Both the position numbers and the translations under genes were made by a program. Below the pieces are notes generated by a model, which saw nothing but the letters and a program-made list of their open reading frames with translations, did no database searches and was not told where the DNA came from. A DNA stretch of 64,000 bases. It comes from Diploptera punctata. Lineage: Eukaryota; Arthropoda; Insecta; Blattodea; Blaberidae. Shown here in pieces: positions 38,474 through 49,462 of the stretch (position 1 is the first letter of the stretch; each line of letters starts with the position of its first letter). The DNA is taken from assembly GCA_030220185.1 (NCBI GenBank), contig JASPKZ010001603.1:417080-481079 (forward strand). The letters run 5' to 3'.

Positions 38474-40087
38474 AGGTAAAGTCGCCAAATAAGAGATAGT
38501 CTCCTAATAAGAGATACCTTATTATCTAGTCCATGAACAGCGGTCATCTGATGTTTGTAACAAAAATCTGTGCTTTGTACTATTATAGCATCGTGGTTGT
38601 TTGGAGTCACTTGGTTGATTGAAACGAAGCAGAGAAGGTTGTGTTTGTTTTCGCGACATTTGAATTTTTGTAGTGACGCTATTCAAAGTTGTGGATAACT
38701 GTGAATGTGAGTTCTGATATTAATTTTACTTATTTTCCCGAAAAGCTCATGAAATGCAGACTATTATAAACTAGAGTGATTATTAGTGACACAATTTATT
38801 ACAGTCTGACCAGCCACGGAATTGGCGACCGTGCCGTTCCCTAATAAGAGATACTTGTGGTTCCAAATAAGAGATAGTGTCTCTTATTAGGAACCAGAAG
38901 TTGTTTCATTGTCATATGCAGATTCTCCTGTATACAAGTGCGCTACATTTTCTTAAACAAATATTCATCTCGTTTGATAAATACGTGATTTAACTTTATA
39001 AAAATAAAGTGGTCACATTATAGGCCCTGAGAGGTCATTTAGATAGCAGAAGGTTAAGGTTTCTTCTGTCTTTCTAGAAAATCGGACCGAGGAATCAACC
39101 GGGCTGTCACCCCGGCTGCTACTCTACAAATTTCGATCAATGCATTTCGAAAGACAGGGCTTGTTCCGTGTAACAGGAACATTTTTTCTGATAGCGATTT
39201 TGCCATCCACACCGGAGATAAGAGTGATGCAATCGTAGTTCCTGATTCAGGAACTCTCGTGGGTCTTACTGATGTGTCACCACTCCCTCAGATCCAACAA
39301 CAATCAACAAGTCGAGAACCAGAAAAAAGGAAAGGCAGAACCGGAAATGCAGCCCTTCTGACAGGCAGTCCGTATCGCCAAGAACTAAAGGACAGTTTGA
39401 ATAGAACCAATAAACTAAAATTAAGTAACTTTTTCAAAAAACAAATTCAGTAAAATCTAAAAAGTCTCGGTCAAGAAAACGCCAACTGAGTTCTTCAAGC
39501 GAAGAAACAGACACGGAAATGGAGATAATTGATTCAGGCGATGATGATTCAGAGTTTGGTGCTGATGATGCTGATGCTGAGTGTTTATTTTGCTCTGGAT
39601 TGTATTCAGAGGACACAAGAGGACAAAAATGAGCTCAGTGCATTGATTGACTGTCATCGCTGGGCTCATGAAGATTGCGGGGCTGATGAGGAACCATTCG
39701 TCTGCTTATTTGCTCGAAGAAGCAAAATTAATTATCTACTCTGAAAAGACACTATTAACATGTATAGTGAAATTAATTATTAGTTTGTGTGTGATAAAGT
39801 GTTTTTGTTTTGAATGTACTGGATTATTTGAATGTTTTTCCTAAAGATATAGAAGCAAATGTAGATATCTCTTATTTGGAACCCTCTTCGAAATTTTCAA
39901 TTTTTACAATTCTTATTGTTCTTAGAGTTTTTTAAAAATACTTACTAAGTAACAAGGTTTTATTTTATGGAATATCAAAATAAAGAATATGAAACATGTA
40001 TTACCATTGTTAAATGTAATAAATCAGTTACCATTCTGATACAGAAGCGATTTTTCAAAAGGTATCTCTTATTTGGGGCCTTTACCT
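38474..40087 (+). mobile_element. Pogo/Tigger-like DNA transposon M, internally deleted
   Basis: TIRs AGGTAAAGTCGCCAAATAAG… and, complemented, AGGTAAAGGCCCCAAATAAG; TA at 38472-38473 and 40088-40089. GCCAAATAAGAGATA-type repeats recur at 38492-38515 and 38840-38895. The interior keeps only the transposase C-terminus (39145-39740): FRKTGLVP, NIFSDSDFAIHTGDKSDAIV, TGNAALLTGSPYRQELKDS and an acidic stretch. A PHD-like zinc-binding tail follows (ECLFCSGLYSED … CHRWAHEDCG), with stops and a frameshift. The DDE core is gone. Confidence 0.82.
39018..39115 (-). mobile_element. SINE-D-like remnant inside element M
   Basis: AGGCCCTGAGAGGTCATTTA, AGAAGGTTAAGG and TTTCTAGAAAATCGG follow the order of the SINE-D 3' half (minus). 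It is strongly diverged and abuts the transposase remnant. Confidence 0.4.
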
Positions 40088-40835
40088 TAAAGGAACATTT
40101 GCAATTGCTTGCCTCAATGGAATATTGTGCGATAAAAACATAAGTAATAAAAATAAAATGAATATATATTATACTATTGTTAAAAGCATAATTACTTATG
40201 GAGCAGAACTTTGGCCATTACCAACAAAAACAAATAAATATCTTTTGGCAACGGAAATGGATTTTATACGAAGGGCAGGAGGAGTTTCAAGAAGAAAAAA
40301 AAAGTTAGAAACTCAGTTATGAGGGAGAAAATGAAGATTGAATGAAGACACTATTTTAAATTATATTAATATGTTAAAATTATATTAATTAAAATTATAT
40401 TAATATTTTAATTTATATTAAATATGTCCAGCGAATGGAAGAGGATCGGCTACCAAAATCTGTTTTGGAATGGAAATCTGAGGGAAGACGTGGCAGAGGA
40501 AGACCTAAAACCTCCTGGAGTTAGGGAATATATTTATACATGAAGGAGAAAGATCTACAACCAGGAGATTGGATGGACCGATAAAATTGGCTACTGGGAA
40601 TCGGACGATGTCAAAGACATTAATCAACCGATTATCTATCTATTAGGCCTATGTACTATTTTGAAAACACCATCGCGCAAAAAATAATGTACAATGCACG
40701 TTTGTGAAGTGTTTTACAGAATATCGGAAATTAAAAACCTCGCTGTTGCTTTGTTTTAGAACATTTTCCTAACTTCTGTAAAAACTACTTCCAAACCTCG
40801 CATTGTGAAATACTATTACACTTATTATTTCTACA

Positions 40836-41511
40836 TTAACCAAGGAGACCCGGAAAATTACGAAATTGTCCTGATAATATTATTTTAAACGTCTTCGCCC
40901 AGGTAGTATGGACATTGTTGTTAAACTGCCTTGAATTAACGTTATTGCGCATATAAAGAGAACAATGTTAATGACCGGTCTTTTACGACATTTTCCGCAT
41001 TTACTTCGTTGTCCGTAAGTCATTTTTAGGTTTGAGGGGCGTAATTTATTTTGAAAGCGTTGGCTTAAACCATTCAGATGTTGTATAAGGGAGGGAATGG
41101 TGTAGTCCATGTTATGCATATTCAACAGGAACGGTGTCGTTTATGATTGCATATCCGATTTAACCCTGTTCACGGCTGCTGTGTCATGCATTCAGTAGGG
41201 CACGTTTAAATCCATGGGTTCTACGTGATGTTTCGTGCATCACGGAAACTATATAATAATAATATTCCATTAACACTGTGCTAAATACCAAGGTGAATTG
41301 AGGTGTTTGTTTAAAAATGGAAGGTTAATTATTATTTTAGTTTCCTCTACAGTTTTTCCTCATTTTTTATCTCCTTCAGGCGGCTTCGTAGTTTCGAGTT
41401 CGGAACTCGGTCGCTCCGTGTAAATTTCGTGGTGATGAAATCGGAACAAGGGAAGGTTTTCTATTGTCTGTCCAGCCTAAGAAACACACTTTGACATTTA
41501 ACTTCCGAATG
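40836..41511. other. Unassigned, with an 81-codon minus frame
   Basis: The frame 41125-40880 (minus) contains CGKCRKRP near its middle, which could be a zinc-binding remnant of a transposase. I do not recognise it with confidence. 41400-41450 resembles the SINE-F head weakly. Confidence 0.3.
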
Positions 41512-41513
41512 TA

Positions 41514-42707
41514 CAGTAAAACTTATTCAAAGCGGAATCGCATAGGACCAATTTTTTTCCACATTAGACAACATTCCGCATTATAAAAAACAAAACATAT
41601 TAACCAATTATAGGTTATAGAGCACCGTATATGTCTTTTATGTAGGCCTACCTTGGATTAATTGTAGTTCCCCTGGCGCGGCCTTGGAAAGTGAAGTATA
41701 GTATGTACGAGCGACTTGGACGGTAACTCGCGAAAAAACAGTCCCGTATCGTCAGCGTTAAAAATGTCTCTTAGGCGCGTATCCTGAAATTAAAGTATGC
41801 AGTTTCCGTTTTCACTCACTAACTATACTTTCGTCCACATCCTTTGATTCCCCTTAAATTTCATTCCATAATACATTGTGTTGTCTTTTAAAACTATCCA
41901 CAACCAACCTGAATTACCTTGAAATCGTTATTCCCCAGGGATATAGCAACAGCTAGAAAGCATGATTTTGGAGCATCGGTCCGGAAATTCGGAGATTTGT
42001 TGATCGTGGACTTTGTAAAACACTCCCACACCTCGTTGATTCCCCTCCTCTTCATTTGACCATTTCCGTGCGTCTCTTCATTCATTATTTTTTCTGTTTT
42101 AAAATCTCATAAACTCGGGGTTTTTCACATTTATGTTTAGTCATTATTTCGCATACTGAGAGTTTTTTTTTATCTTCAATCACTTTCACTTTTTCGTTTA
42201 ATGACAATGATACGTACGATTTAGCCATCTTTATTCTGCGAATTCAGAACGCTACCTGTGGAAGATACTTACGCAATCGGTCTCAGGTCGTACACCATTT
42301 TAAGATTTTACAGTGCACTGGTTATTTGTAAAACAGAAGTCACACGCCAAATATTTGTTAAACGAACCTGTATTTCGCAAAACGGATGTGCAGTGAGGCC
42401 GAAAGAAAATTCCAGATACAAGTAGAAACTCTACTTCTCCCGGCAGCAGGAATCATCACTTATTGTTAATTCGCCTAACGGTAATTCAATGAAGTGGAAA
42501 CCAATTTATTTCTCTCTCTACCTTTCCGCCTTTTAAACATTTTTCATGAATTGTGTAGAAATATCCTTCCGTTTCCACGTTGGACAGATTCCGCTTTATA
42601 CAAAATAAGTACAAGTAACATTACTATTATTTTGCCGGGATCAATAAGCTTGTTCACATTGAACAATTTCCGCATTATTCACGTTCCGGATTAAACACGT
42701 TTTTCTG
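41514..42707 (-). mobile_element. Tigger/pogo-like DNA transposon, decayed copy 2
   Basis: CAGTAAAACTTATTCAAAGC at the left and CAGAAAAACGTGTTTAATCC (complemented) at the right; TA at 41512-41513 and 42708-42709. Minus-strand remnants: KRRGINEVWECFTKS, KSPNFRTDAPKSCFLAVAIS and LGNNDFK (CENP-B-type second HTH region) at 41900-42070. Copy 1 lacks part of the LGNNDFK segment. No catalytic DDE is seen. Confidence 0.8.
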
Positions 42708-42831
42708 TATTACTCCGCGCAGCACGTGTATAAGTTCATGCGATCTCTGTCAGTTGCTTGTAACAATCCGATAAATTAATGCACAACAATGGTTTTAATT
42801 TTTACACGCTTTATATTAGCTTGACCTGTAT

Positions 42832-43342
42832 CTATCTATCTATGTAACGGAATCTTTCAACGCGATTTTCACCCACTTAAATCATTGGATCGACTTGAAA
42901 CTTTGTATACTTGTAGAGGACCCGTGACAATACAATAATTTCATATTTATTTAAAAAAATCCTGGCCATAATCATCAGAAAATAAAAAAAAAAGTGTTTT
43001 TGTATCAATGTAATGGAATCTTTCAACGCGATTTTCACCCACTTAGAAACATTGGATCGACTTGAAACTTTGTATACTTGTAGAGCTATCTATCTATGTA
43101 ACGGAATCTTTCAACGCGATTTTCACCCACTTAAATCATTGGATCGACTTGAAACTTTGTATACTTGTAGAGGACCCGTGACAATACAATAATTTCATAT
43201 TTATTTAAAAAAATCCTGGCCATAATCATCAGAAATAAAAAAAAAAAAGTGTTTTTGTATCAATGTAATGGAATCTTTCAACGCGATTTTCACCCACTTA
43301 GAAACATTGGATCGACTTGAAACTTTGTATACTTGTAGAGGA
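42832..43342 (+). repeat. ~255-bp tandem duplication inside element X
   Basis: The block from CTATCTATCTATGTAACGG to ACTTGTAGAG is present twice (42832-43087, 43087-43342), nearly identical except for A-run length. It therefore arose recently. Confidence 0.85.
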
Positions 43343-43627
43343 CCCGTGACAATACAATAATTTCATATTTATCTTCTAAAATCCTGGCCATAATCATCAG
43401 AAAATTAAAAAAAGTGTTTTTGTATCAATGTAACGGAATCTTTCAACGCGATTTTCGCCCACTTAGAAACATTGGATCGACATAAAACTTTGTATACGTG
43501 TAGAGGACCCGTGACAATACAATAATTTCATATTTTGTTTCTAAAATCTTGGCCAGAATCATCCGAAAATCAAAAAAATGAAAACTGGTATAATAGGTGG
43601 CGGACTTGTCGACTTTTTAGTCAATCG

Positions 43628-43718
43628 TTGTAAGAGCTCAGTTGCTAGAGCAGTGAACTCTTAGTGGTATATAATTTCAGTAAACCATACGTCGCTGGTT
43701 CAAATCCGGCTGGGAGGG
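43628..43718 (+). tRNA. tRNA-Tyr-like pseudogene inside element X, copy 2
   Basis: TAAGAGCTCAGTTGCTAGAG (D-arm), an extended anticodon region and CGTCGCTGGTTCAAATCCGG (T-arm). Same non-pairing acceptor as copy 1. Confidence 0.55.
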
Positions 43719-44300
43719 TTTTTTTATAGAAGAGTATTACTTTTAGCTCATACTACAATAGTATCGAATTTAAACATATTTACATTTTTATCTTATTCTG
43801 TAAAATTTTAAAACTAAAAAATAAAAAATAAATAATAGTTTTAAAAAACTAAAAGAACACGCTTTATTAGAAAACTAAAAAATGAAAAATAATTTTAATT
43901 TCCAATACGCTTGGGATAAAATTAAAGTGGTCAACAAAGAAATCATCTACAACACATATAGAATAAAACTAGAATTATCAACAAAAAGAAAATAATTTTA
44001 CCATCAAAAGCGTGGGGTGCTTTTATGAAGTTTACATTTTCTTCTTAGAGACTTTACTTTTACCAATATCTGTTTATTATCAAATATATTAATTGATATA
44101 GAGCACCCCACGCTTTTGATGGTAAAATTATTTTCTTTTTGTTGATAACTCTAGTTTTATTCTATATGTGTTGGAGATGATTTTTTTGTTGACCACTTTA
44201 ATTGTATCCCAAGCGTATTGGAAATTAAAATTATTTTTCATTTTTTAGTTTCCTAATAAAGCGTGTTCTTTTAGTTTTTTAAAACTATTATTTATTAATG

Positions 44301-44934
44301 TTGCAGGTTGTATTAACACATGCAATGGTATGTCAAAAACGAATTAAATTATAATCGTTAATATTAAACAAAATAATTCAAATCAAACGTTCAAATTAAA
44401 ATAACTGTACTTACAGTAATATAACAAAAAAACCTATGCACACGTCACGAAATCGTCCACCACTCTTAAAACACATTTTATCACCGAGTTATTGTAAACT
44501 CTACGACAGCCGCCATATTTGTAACGGAAATTCCACTTATTCTCAAGAATCGATCAGTTTCAAACAAATGCGAATTTTAAGTTTACTCTCCGATCTTCGA
44601 AGAAGCACTATTCTGATCAACTATAGTTAACATAAATAGCCTTAAATACGCAATTACATTAATCGAGTACATGATCTATTTTTTCGCTTCCTCTGAAATG
44701 TGCTTTGGCCATGAATGAATCGCAGTATTGCAGCAGTCATGTGCTTCGTGGATTACCCGCCCATTTTTTACCCCCTCAAATGTGTTTCTTAGGCTGGACA
44801 GAATATAGGGATTTCCTTCGTTTGACTCTCTGTACCTCTTCTGAGCTAAGTTCAGTCATAATGTAAAACTCTGAGAGTGTGAAAACGTAGTTCTCTTTCT
44901 AACACTCGAAGGCAGTTGACCTACCAACAGTTTG
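44301..44934. other. No recognised feature
   Basis: Nothing supported. TTTCTTAGGCTGGACAG at 44786 is the complement of CTGTCCAGCCTAAGAAA near 41468, a short shared word. Confidence 0.4.
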
Positions 44935-45225
44935 CTGGCCTCACATCCACATGTGTTAATCACAGAGGTAGACGATCATGTAGCCAGTGTAGGGTGTGGT
45001 CAGCATGTCGGGTCCCCCAGTGATTATAACTGGTTTTCTCAACCTGGAGTCGCTACTTATTGTAGCTACCCAAATTTCTCACGATGCTGGGTGGGCATTG
45101 GTCCCATACTGACCAACATTACATGAGAAAATTTCTTCCCCCAAGGAGACTCGAACCTGTGCAAGACCCGTAGCACTGCGCCAAGGCAGCTTGCCTTAAT
45201 CATTCATCTACGGAGCGTGTCCCAA
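44935..45225 (-). mobile_element. SINE-C, diverged copy
   Basis: CACATCCACATGTGTTAATC, GCATGTCGGGTCCCCCAGTG, GAGACTCGAACCTGTGCAAG and TTAATCATTCATCTACGGAG. The A-box is mutated. Confidence 0.85.
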
Positions 45226-46584
45226 AAAAAAATCTGTCTTTTATTTTGAACGCATACCCTCTTAATTTATTTGTATAATCTTAAAACAATTGTAGGTACA
45301 ATTTGGTGTACGTAAGCCTACGATAATCCGTACCAACTTGCTTCGAAACATGTCGGTACTTGCTAACTAAGGCGACCGAAAATCGATCAATGATTTTTTT
45401 TGTAAAATAGTAAATAGTTACAAATTTTAGGATATTGATGTTTTATTTACTAAATAAATTTTTAGTTCTAGAATCCTTCTATACTAACTCAGTACAAATT
45501 TTCATGTCTTATGTTTGGCATGAAGTTGGCACGGGTTGACAAAATCCAATCGCAATAATATCTGTTATTTGAGTTATTAAGGTCATACAGAAAAAAAAAA
45601 ATTGGTATGCTTATTTGACTTTGCGAAAAAAAAACTTTATGTATTGGGAGTCTTTGGACACCCTATTATATAAGGGCTATATTTATTTATTTACTCATAT
45701 TTGATTAAGGAATTATTCTCGGTTTTCCGCGTCTTCTACAATATAACACACACGCGCACGCACGCACACACACACACACACACACACACAAAATCTTTAT
45801 TTACACTGAACTCCTCCTAAACGACCGAACTGATTTTTATTAAATTTTTTGTGCTTGTTTGAGTGGGTCCTTGAATGGTTTAGATTCACAATTGGACCAT
45901 CTAAGACCATTAGGTGTAGGAGTTCACCTGAAATAAAAATTTAAAAATCTCTCTAGCGGTCACAATTTCCGTTGTTTCACAACGTAACTCAGTATATCCT
46001 ATTAAAATAGACCGATGTAGGCATTATCCAAAGATGAGCGAAATGCGAAAATTAGAAGTGGATGTTTACCTCAAATCCGAAAGTAAAAACTGACTAGCAA
46101 CTGCCATGTTTGATTCGTCTCAGCATATACCATGCAATTTGCGATGTATAACAAGTGGGATCTATGAATATGTATTTTTTTTCAAAATATTTTCATGAGA
46201 ACGATCTCAATGGCTTCATTGATTCGGATTTGACTAATATGGACTAAGGCATTGAATGATCTCCCATACAAAGCAATGGAATGAAAAGAATATTGTGAAA
46301 GTTAGAACACATGTAAGGTATGTGTGTATGTTAATCAGTACTCTGTGATGCAAACCTCTTGATTCATGGTTTCTCTGAAGAGGCAAGACGTATCTGTCAC
46401 GGCCTTACACGAAAACACCGGAAACCTCAAGTAACAGCACGCGTTTTCCAATTGATTTATACCATCTGATTACTCATGCAACAAATGTTAATCCATACCA
46501 TTGTGTTGCAAATGAAAACTTTACAATCTCATGTTATAGTTCCATTCTACTCAATTGTCCCTATCCTCCAAATTTCATTTTTTC
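45226..46584. other. Unassigned, with (CA)n at 45745-45790
   Basis: The CA tract is followed by AACTCCTCCTAAACGACCGA ACTGATTTTTATTAAATTTT, a style of sequence seen in non-autonomous Helitron-like insect repeats, but I have no second copy in the window. 46000-46580 shows nothing recognisable. Confidence 0.35.
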
Positions 46585-46850
46585 CCCAGGATTATATGCC
46601 ATCAACATAAATGCACATAAAATGGAAAAACACACAATTTATTTATAACTGTAGGCTTTCAGTCTGCAGCCGACTGTTGAGGAGTTCACAGAGAGCACGC
46701 AGTATCTCCTGATGATGTCTACCGCAGCAGTAGACGAAACGTCGAGTAGAAGAACGACTGTACCACGGCCTATATGCCTGGAAGACGAACCTAATAGGGA
46801 CACAATTTATTGTTACATATACGAATAATTACCTGAGGCTCTATGGGTGG
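46585..46850 (+). repeat. Rep-Z, split by a Penelope-like fragment
   Basis: ATTATATGCCATCAACATAA and ACACACAATTTATT, then the insertion (46650-46800), then ACACAATTTATTGTTACATA and GAATAATTACCTGAG. Confidence 0.6.
46655..46800 (+). mobile_element. Penelope-like element end with hammerhead-like core
   Basis: CTGATGA at 46709-46715 and GAAAC at 46736-46740 bracket a perfect 6-bp stem (GTCTAC 46717-46722 / GTAGAC 46730-46735) with a 7-nt loop. GTCG…CGAC can form the next stem, followed by GTA, a permitted cleavage triplet. One extra T after CTGATGA departs from the consensus. ACACAATTTATT flanks both sides (possible TSD). Activity is not established. Confidence 0.45.
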
Positions 46851-46851
46851 A

Positions 46852-47088
46852 TTTCTCAACCTAAGTATAAACCACGACCCCGGTTTTCCATTTTTTTATT
46901 GTTTCCATAACACCTATAAAAATTACAGAAAATTCACAGAACTTGTTATGAAACTATAGACATGATTCAGACATTTGTTTTTGTAATTGATAGCTGTAGA
47001 TTTTCAGTTTTTATGGTTGTTATGGAAACTATAAAAAATCGGAAAACCGTGATCGTGGCTTAGACTTCGGTTGAGAAATCCACCGTGC
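46852..47088. mobile_element. ~237-bp foldback MITE
   Basis: The left arm (GGTGGATTTCTCAACCTAAG … GGTTTTCC … TTTCCATAACA) and right arm (TGTTATGGAAACTATAAAAA … GGAAAACCG … GAGAAATCCACC) pair over about 85 bp, with a ~70-bp loop. It lies exactly between Rep-Z and Rep-H. Confidence 0.82.
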
Positions 47089-47089
47089 C

Positions 47090-47712
47090 CCAAAAGGGAG
47101 TCAATGACCAATCACGTTTCAATGAATTTTGTTTTACAACCAATCACAGTCGTGTTTCACCTCTATAATTATCGAATTTTGATTACCAAAATAAAGAATG
47201 CTCCTCCTTTTTAATATTCTGAATAGGCCAGAGCATTATTTTACAGTGACAGATTCTCGAAAATAAATACATTGAATATAGCAAATAATGAACAGATTCC
47301 ATCGATCTATACACATTTGATAATTGTGTTCAATAATTGTGTTTTTAAATACCGATTTTACTGAGTTGTTTACGAGAAAAAAAAATTAATAACCTATAAT
47401 GCTGGTTATAATATACAGTTTGATGTGTTTAATTTTGTTTCCACTTGGGTGCATTCTTACAATATTGTGATCCTATTTGGCAATAGATAGTATGATCAAG
47501 TTGCAGTGATGGACAAATGAAACATAACCAAACATTTATAATTTTTTTCAAACATAGCCGTTTACATTAAATATGTAAATATTTTAAAATAACTATATTT
47601 AAATAATGCTTTGTGAGTAAACAGCTTAATTTTATTCGTTAAATAGTCCTAACAAATGTCACTCTTGATTTCCAAATCCTCTAAATAAATTCACTCGTGG
47701 CATTACTTATGA
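47090..47712 (+). mobile_element. Rep-H copy 3 (subfamily 2)
   Basis: CCCCAAAAGGGAGTCAATGA to GGCATTACTTATGA. The middle differs from copies 1 and 2 and matches copy 4 (GAACAGATTCC.TCGA, TTGATAATTGTGT). Confidence 0.8.
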
Positions 47713-47905
47713 GAAATATCTATCTGTAGTGTTCTGCCCAAGGGCAGGTATTTCACTGCAAACATAGCAATTTAATGCTATGTTTGCAGCTTTACTAGGG
47801 ATTTATAGGTGTGGTAGCTTCCCGTTGCTTTCCACACCGACGAATATGATAATGGTGATGATGATGGTGATGTCCAGATGGTCGGGAAGCGTTTGGGCCT
47901 TAAGG
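47713..47905 (-). mobile_element. SINE-A, 3' part only
   Basis: GTAGTGTTCTGCCCAAGGGC, TGTTTGCAGCTTTACTAGGG and CCGTTGCTTTCCACACC. It stops at GTTTGGGCCTTAAGG, so head and core are missing. Confidence 0.8.
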
Positions 47906-48009
47906 GCACCGAATGGTGAAAATGTTGAAAAAATGGCAAAAAATGCATTTTTTGTTTATTTGCTTTTTAATAAATCTGATTTTTTAGAATTATTTTCATG
48001 TAAACATTT

Positions 48010-48232
48010 TTATTGTATTACCCGTTCAAGGAGTAAGCGCAGTTGTTGACGGAGGACACTGCAGTCGTGTTTATACAGGAATAGAACACGTGACACTGCT
48101 ATCTACGAGTGCAGAGGGGAATGGGACGTGGGACGCTGACAGTATACACTGCCTTACATGACGTCACGTGTAGCAACAAACTCGAGCTTCGTAATTCTTC
48201 CGCCTGCAGAGATATTTTGAATGACTAATATG
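48010..48232 (-). mobile_element. MITE-I copy 2
   Basis: TATTACCCGTTCAAGGAGTA … ACATGACGTCACGTGTAGCA … TTTTGAATGACTAATA. It keeps the intact TGACGTCA. Confidence 0.8.
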
Positions 48233-48369
48233 AGCAAAATTGAGTCCGTGACATAAGAGTTTAGTGTGGTTAGCATTACTAGTTAAACTTTAATATGTGT
48301 TTTTCCCTGTTACTATTTTTTTGACTTTTCAAAAAACTTAAAATGCTCCTTACGATGCAATTTTTCATC

Positions 48370-48940
48370 ATCATCATCATAGTACATTCACGAATTTAGG
48401 CCATTTGTTGACCTGTTTCGGCCTCAAGAGAAACACCATCCAGAAGTCTTTTGAGTGGACGTCCTGGTCTTCTTCTTCCTGCAGGTTGATATCTTAACAT
48501 TAGTTTGGGTATTCTGTGATCTTCCATTCGATGAACATGTTGTATCCATCTTGACTTATAATCAGAAATTTTGTTTTCTAAAGATTCCATGTGTAATTCT
48601 TCTAAGATGTCTTCATTTTTTTTGTGATCTAGTAGTGTGTATCCTGCAGTCCTCCGAAGATATCTCGTTTCAGCAGATCTAAGTCTCTGTATATCCTTCT
48701 GTTTCAACGTCCATACTTCGCTACCATACAAAAGAGTTGGAAGAGCCAGTGTTTTATACACATTCAGTCTTGAATGCTTTTGGACTAACTGTGGCTTGAA
48801 GATAGAATTTATTAACCCTAAAATTCTTAAAAATTTAGATATTTTTGCATTTACATCCTTTTCTTCTTCATATGAGATATTGCATGCAATTTTTATGCTA
48901 TCAAAATTAAATGTTGTGGTTAAACTCCCCAATAAGTGCT
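48370..48940 (-). mobile_element. LINE-Q 3' end, 178-codon frame
   Basis: The minus strand (48932-48396) reads GSLTTTFNFDSIKIACNISY (end of the RT palm region), INSIFKPQLVQKHSRLNVYK, PTLLYGSEVWTLKQKDIQRL, RRTAGYTLLDHKKNEDILEE, HVHRMEDHRIPKLMLRY and GRRRPGRPLKRLLDG. This is the best-preserved LINE coding stretch in the window. Catalytic YADD and endonuclease are absent (5' truncation). The 3' end is …AATTCGTGAATGTACT plus ATGATGATGATGA. Confidence 0.82.
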
Positions 48941-49329
48941 AATCGAAATTTACTATGCAGTTACTAATCTAAGACTCAAGTGTTTTTTTTTTTTAATTGA
49001 GATGGAAATGCATGAGAGTGGATAAAAAATAAATATATTTTTAAAAATTAAAAATAAGCAGTATCCTCCCTTTATGATTTTTTTTTTTTTGCTTAGCAAA
49101 TATGCTTAGTGGAATCATAAAGACTCTGAATCTCAGATTTCAAGAGAGAGTATTTAAAAATACATCGTAAGGAGCATTTTAAGAAAATATTTTTAAAAAA
49201 TATTTAAAAATCATAATTCTGAACTATTCTGCTTATACACACCAAACTTCACAGAAACAATCCTATAAGCACATAATGTATGCGTTAAAAAAATTCAAAA
49301 CAATCAGATGAAAACATATTTTTTAAATT

Positions 49330-49462
49330 CACCTGTCGTGTGTCTCACAGGTGGGGAAAAACCCCGAAAAAACTCACCAGGAAACTTGTCCCAACCGGGG
49401 ATCGAACCTGGGCCTGTTGCGTGACAAGGCAGCACGCTACCTCAAAACCACTGCAGTGGACA
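49330..49462 (-). mobile_element. SINE-A, head half only
   Basis: Complement: GTCCACTGCAGTGGTTTTGA, TTGTCACGCAACAGGCCCAG, GGTTCGATCCCCGG and GGTTTTTCCCCACCTG. The 3' half is missing. Confidence 0.8.

Larger units (their letters stand above)
38316..40654 (+). mobile_element. LINE-N, 5'-truncated, split by pogo-like element
   Basis: Coding pieces: MNVKKTKYLSIGEPEQNLVL, GIKINKNGSYEEETRHRNNK (to 38473), then from 40088 GTFAIACLNGILCDKNISNK and YTIVKSIITYGAELWPLPTK TNK. The tail has HVQRMEE-type and GRGRPKTSW sequence, ending GGAGATTGGATGGACCGATA. This is the palm-to-tail region after the catalytic YADD, so the copy starts mid-RT. Internal (AT)-rich indels occur at 40360-40425. Confidence 0.8.
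38005..40835 (-). repeat. Rep-J copy 4, split by LINE-N
   Basis: 38005-38315 and 40655-40835 are the two halves of a minus-oriented Rep-J. The first has ACGAAACAAATCACTTCATT and GTGTCACGGCCTGCTGTAG; the second has GAAAACACCATCGCGCAAAA and ACCTCGCATTGTGAAATACT. Copy 2 shows them contiguous. Confidence 0.82.
42806..44300 (+). mobile_element. Composite element X, copy 2 (opposite orientation)
   Basis: Starts TTTTTACACGCTTTATATTA GCTTGACCTG, then (TATC)n, repeat units of ~166 bp starting with TGTAA(C/T)GGAATCTTTC at 42842, 43009, 43097, 43264 and 43429, the tRNA-Tyr-like segment, and the foldback. Foldback arms are 43826-44020 and 44103-44296, loop 82 nt. The same order, inverted overall, exists at 30549-31624; loop and arms keep the same relative orientation. 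No ORF. Confidence 0.78.
47906..49320. repeat. AT-rich region with 20-bp perfect inverted repeats, hosting MITE-I and LINE-Q
   Basis: TTAAAATGCTCCTTACGATG (48338-48357) and its exact complement (49163-49182) flank the LINE-Q copy. The rest of the host (47906-48009, 48233-48369, 48941-49320) is AT-rich with no ORF. It could be an unrecognised foldback DNA element. Confidence 0.45.

Noticed and set aside
40880..41125. 81-codon minus frame with CGKCRKRP as a zinc-finger gene
   Set aside because: Too short, a single Cys pair plus basic residues; might be a transposase remnant but I cannot support a family.
48396..48932. 178-codon minus frame as a host gene
   Set aside because: Its motifs (YGSEVWTL, RRTAGYTLLDH, HRMEDHRIPK, GRPLKR) are those of a LINE RT tail; a broken copy exists at 5885-6253.
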